Positions 4,765 through 5,676 of a DNA stretch of 5,676 bases are shown here, one piece after another; the first letter of the stretch is position 1; the number at the start of each line of letters is the position of its first letter. The notes beneath the pieces are model-generated. The model made no database searches and had not been told where the DNA came from. It saw only the letters and a list, made by a program, of their open reading frames with translations. The translations under genes and the position numbers were made by a program. Source of the DNA: Thermaceae bacterium (GTDB lineage: Bacteria > Deinococcota > Deinococci > Deinococcales > Marinithermaceae); the NCBI GenBank assembly GCA_015490435.1, contig WFXV01000087.1:1-5676 (forward strand), written 5' to 3'.

Positions 4765-5676
4765 CTAATCGCCGCCCATGCGGCGGGCGACGAAGTTGGT
4801 GTACACCGCGCCCCGCCGGAAGAAGGCGTTATCCAGCACCTTCTTGTGGAAGGGAATGGTGGTCTTGAGCCCCGGACCCTCGAGCGCGGTCTCAAAAAGC
4901 GCCCGCCGCATCCGCTGGATCGCCCGGGGGCGGTCGGTGTCCCAGACGATCAGCTTGCCGAGCAGGGAGTCGTAGTAGGGCGGCACCTTGTAGCCAGCGT
5001 AGAGGTGGCTGTCCACCCGCACGCCGGGGCCGCCGGGCCAGTGCAGGGTCTCGATCTGCCCGATCGAGGGCCGGAAGTTCTTCTCCGGGTCCTCGGCGTT
5101 GATCCGGACCTCGATCGCGTGCCCTTTAAGCTCGATCTCCTCTTGCTTGAGCTTTAGGGGCTCCCCGCTCGCGATCGCAAACTGCATCCGGATCAGGTCG
5201 AGCCCGGTCACCATCTCGGTCACCGGGTGCTCCACCTGGATGCGGGTGTTCATCTCGATGAAGTAGTAGTTCCCCTCGCGGTCCACCAAGAACTCGAGCG
5301 TCCCCGCCGAGACGTAGCCCACGTGCTCAGCTAGCCGCACCGCGCTTTCCAAAAGCCCCTTTCGCACCTCATCGGGCAAAAGCGAGGGGGCCTCCTCGAG
5401 GAGCTTTTGGTGCCGGCGCTGGATCGAGCAGTCGCGCTCATAGAGGTGGAGGACCCGCTTCCCGTCCCCGATGACCTGGACCTCGACGTGTTTCGGTTCC
5501 TCGATGTACTTCTCGATGTAAACGGCGGGGTTGCCAAAGGCCGCTCGGGCCTCCTCCTGGGCCTGCAACACCACGCGCTCGAGCTCCTCCTCGGTGTGCA
5601 CCACCCGCATCCCCCGGCCGCCGCCCCCGGCCGAGGCCTTCAAGATCACCGGGTAGCCGATCTCCCGGGCCGCCTC
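4765..5676 (-). CDS. accC: Acetyl-CoA carboxylase, biotin carboxylase subunit (5' end beyond window)
   Basis: AccC carboxylates the biotin on AccB using ATP and bicarbonate, the first half-reaction of malonyl-CoA synthesis for fatty acids. The C-terminal 303 residues are present; the frame stays open through the right edge (reading EAAREIGYP before VILKAS), so about 145 N-terminal residues are missing. A GTG at 5649-5647 is only an internal valine codon, not a start. Seen here are the ATP-grasp glycine loop KASAGGGGRGM (fragment residues 13-23), HVEVQV (63-68), the catalytic EMNTRIQVEHP (141-151), GHAIEVRINAEDP (185-197) and the biotin carboxylase C-terminal domain with VRVDSHLYAGYKVPPYYDS (219-237). 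These mark a bacterial biotin carboxylase; without the N-terminus or the upstream gene, a pyruvate or propionyl-CoA carboxylase subunit is not strictly excluded. The asp23-nusB-folD neighbours favour AccC. Confidence 0.96.
   Translation of the reverse strand, partial: EAAREIGYPVILKASAGGGGRGMRVVHTEEELERVVLQAQEEARAAFGNPAVYIEKYIEEPKHVEVQVIGDGKRVLHLYERDCSIQRRHQKLLEEAPSLLPDEVRKGLLESAVRLAEHVGYVSAGTLEFLVDREGNYYFIEMNTRIQVEHPVTEMVTGLDLIRMQFAIASGEPLKLKQEEIELKGHAIEVRINAEDPEKNFRPSIGQIETLHWPGGPGVRVDSHLYAGYKVPPYYDSLLGKLIVWDTDRPRAIQRMRRALFETALEGPGLKTTIPFHKKVLDNAFFRRGAVYTNFVARRMGGD

Noticed and set aside
4218..4895. A 225-codon minus-strand frame overlapping nusB, asp23 and the end of accC.
   Set aside because: It is an alternate frame over three real genes, and its product is nearly all Arg, Gly, Ala and Pro.
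5647..5649. GTG as a possible start for the biotin carboxylase.
   Set aside because: It encodes a valine inside the conserved ATP-grasp motif (YPVILKAS). The frame continues to the window edge, and the conserved N-terminal domain must lie beyond it.

Overview
This is a G+C-rich, gene-dense window with very little intergenic DNA. It looks like a piece of a thermophilic bacterial chromosome, most likely the Deinococcota (Thermaceae: Thermus, Meiothermus, Marinithermus or Oceanithermus type). The reasons are the strong G/C preference at third codon positions, Glu/Arg/Leu/Ala-rich proteins, frequent GTG starts, strong GGAGG-type ribosome sites, and a TATAAT box placed directly before a start codon as in leaderless transcripts. 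The assignment comes from pattern recognition, not a database comparison. I saw no mobile element, CRISPR array, rRNA or tRNA.

From the right edge, reading leftward on the minus strand, there is a tightly packed operon. It runs accC (biotin carboxylase, 5' part outside the window), an Asp23/Gls24 family gene, nusB, folD, and a DUF212/YuiD-type membrane gene. Adjacent genes are 1-8 nt apart or overlap, and each start except the off-window one of accC has a visible ribosome site. The order accC-asp23-nusB-folD matches the well-known Bacillus accBC-yqhY-nusB-folD cluster. It joins fatty-acid precursor supply, rRNA transcription antitermination and one-carbon folate metabolism. A GC hairpin with a T-rich tail follows the last gene.

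Next on the minus strand, after a 60-nt gap, is a 676-residue fused redox protein. It has an N-terminal NarI-like membrane domain, a two-cluster ferredoxin domain and two HdrB/HdrD-type CCG domains. This is the architecture of ETF:(mena)quinone oxidoreductase-like proteins that pass electrons from flavoproteins such as acyl-CoA dehydrogenase/ETF to the quinone pool. After a further 61 nt comes a small MIP18/DUF59 (SufT-like) Fe-S assembly factor. It has its own probable leaderless promoter and a 7-bp inverted repeat lying across the promoter spacer.

At the left edge, a plus-strand gene (only its last 53 codons are present) converges on the DUF59 gene so tightly that the two stop codons share two bases.

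Most of the window is conserved housekeeping DNA. The points most worth a second look are the promoter/operator of the DUF59 gene, its start codon, and its pairing with the large Fe-S redox protein. I did not find convincing evidence of a wholly new system.
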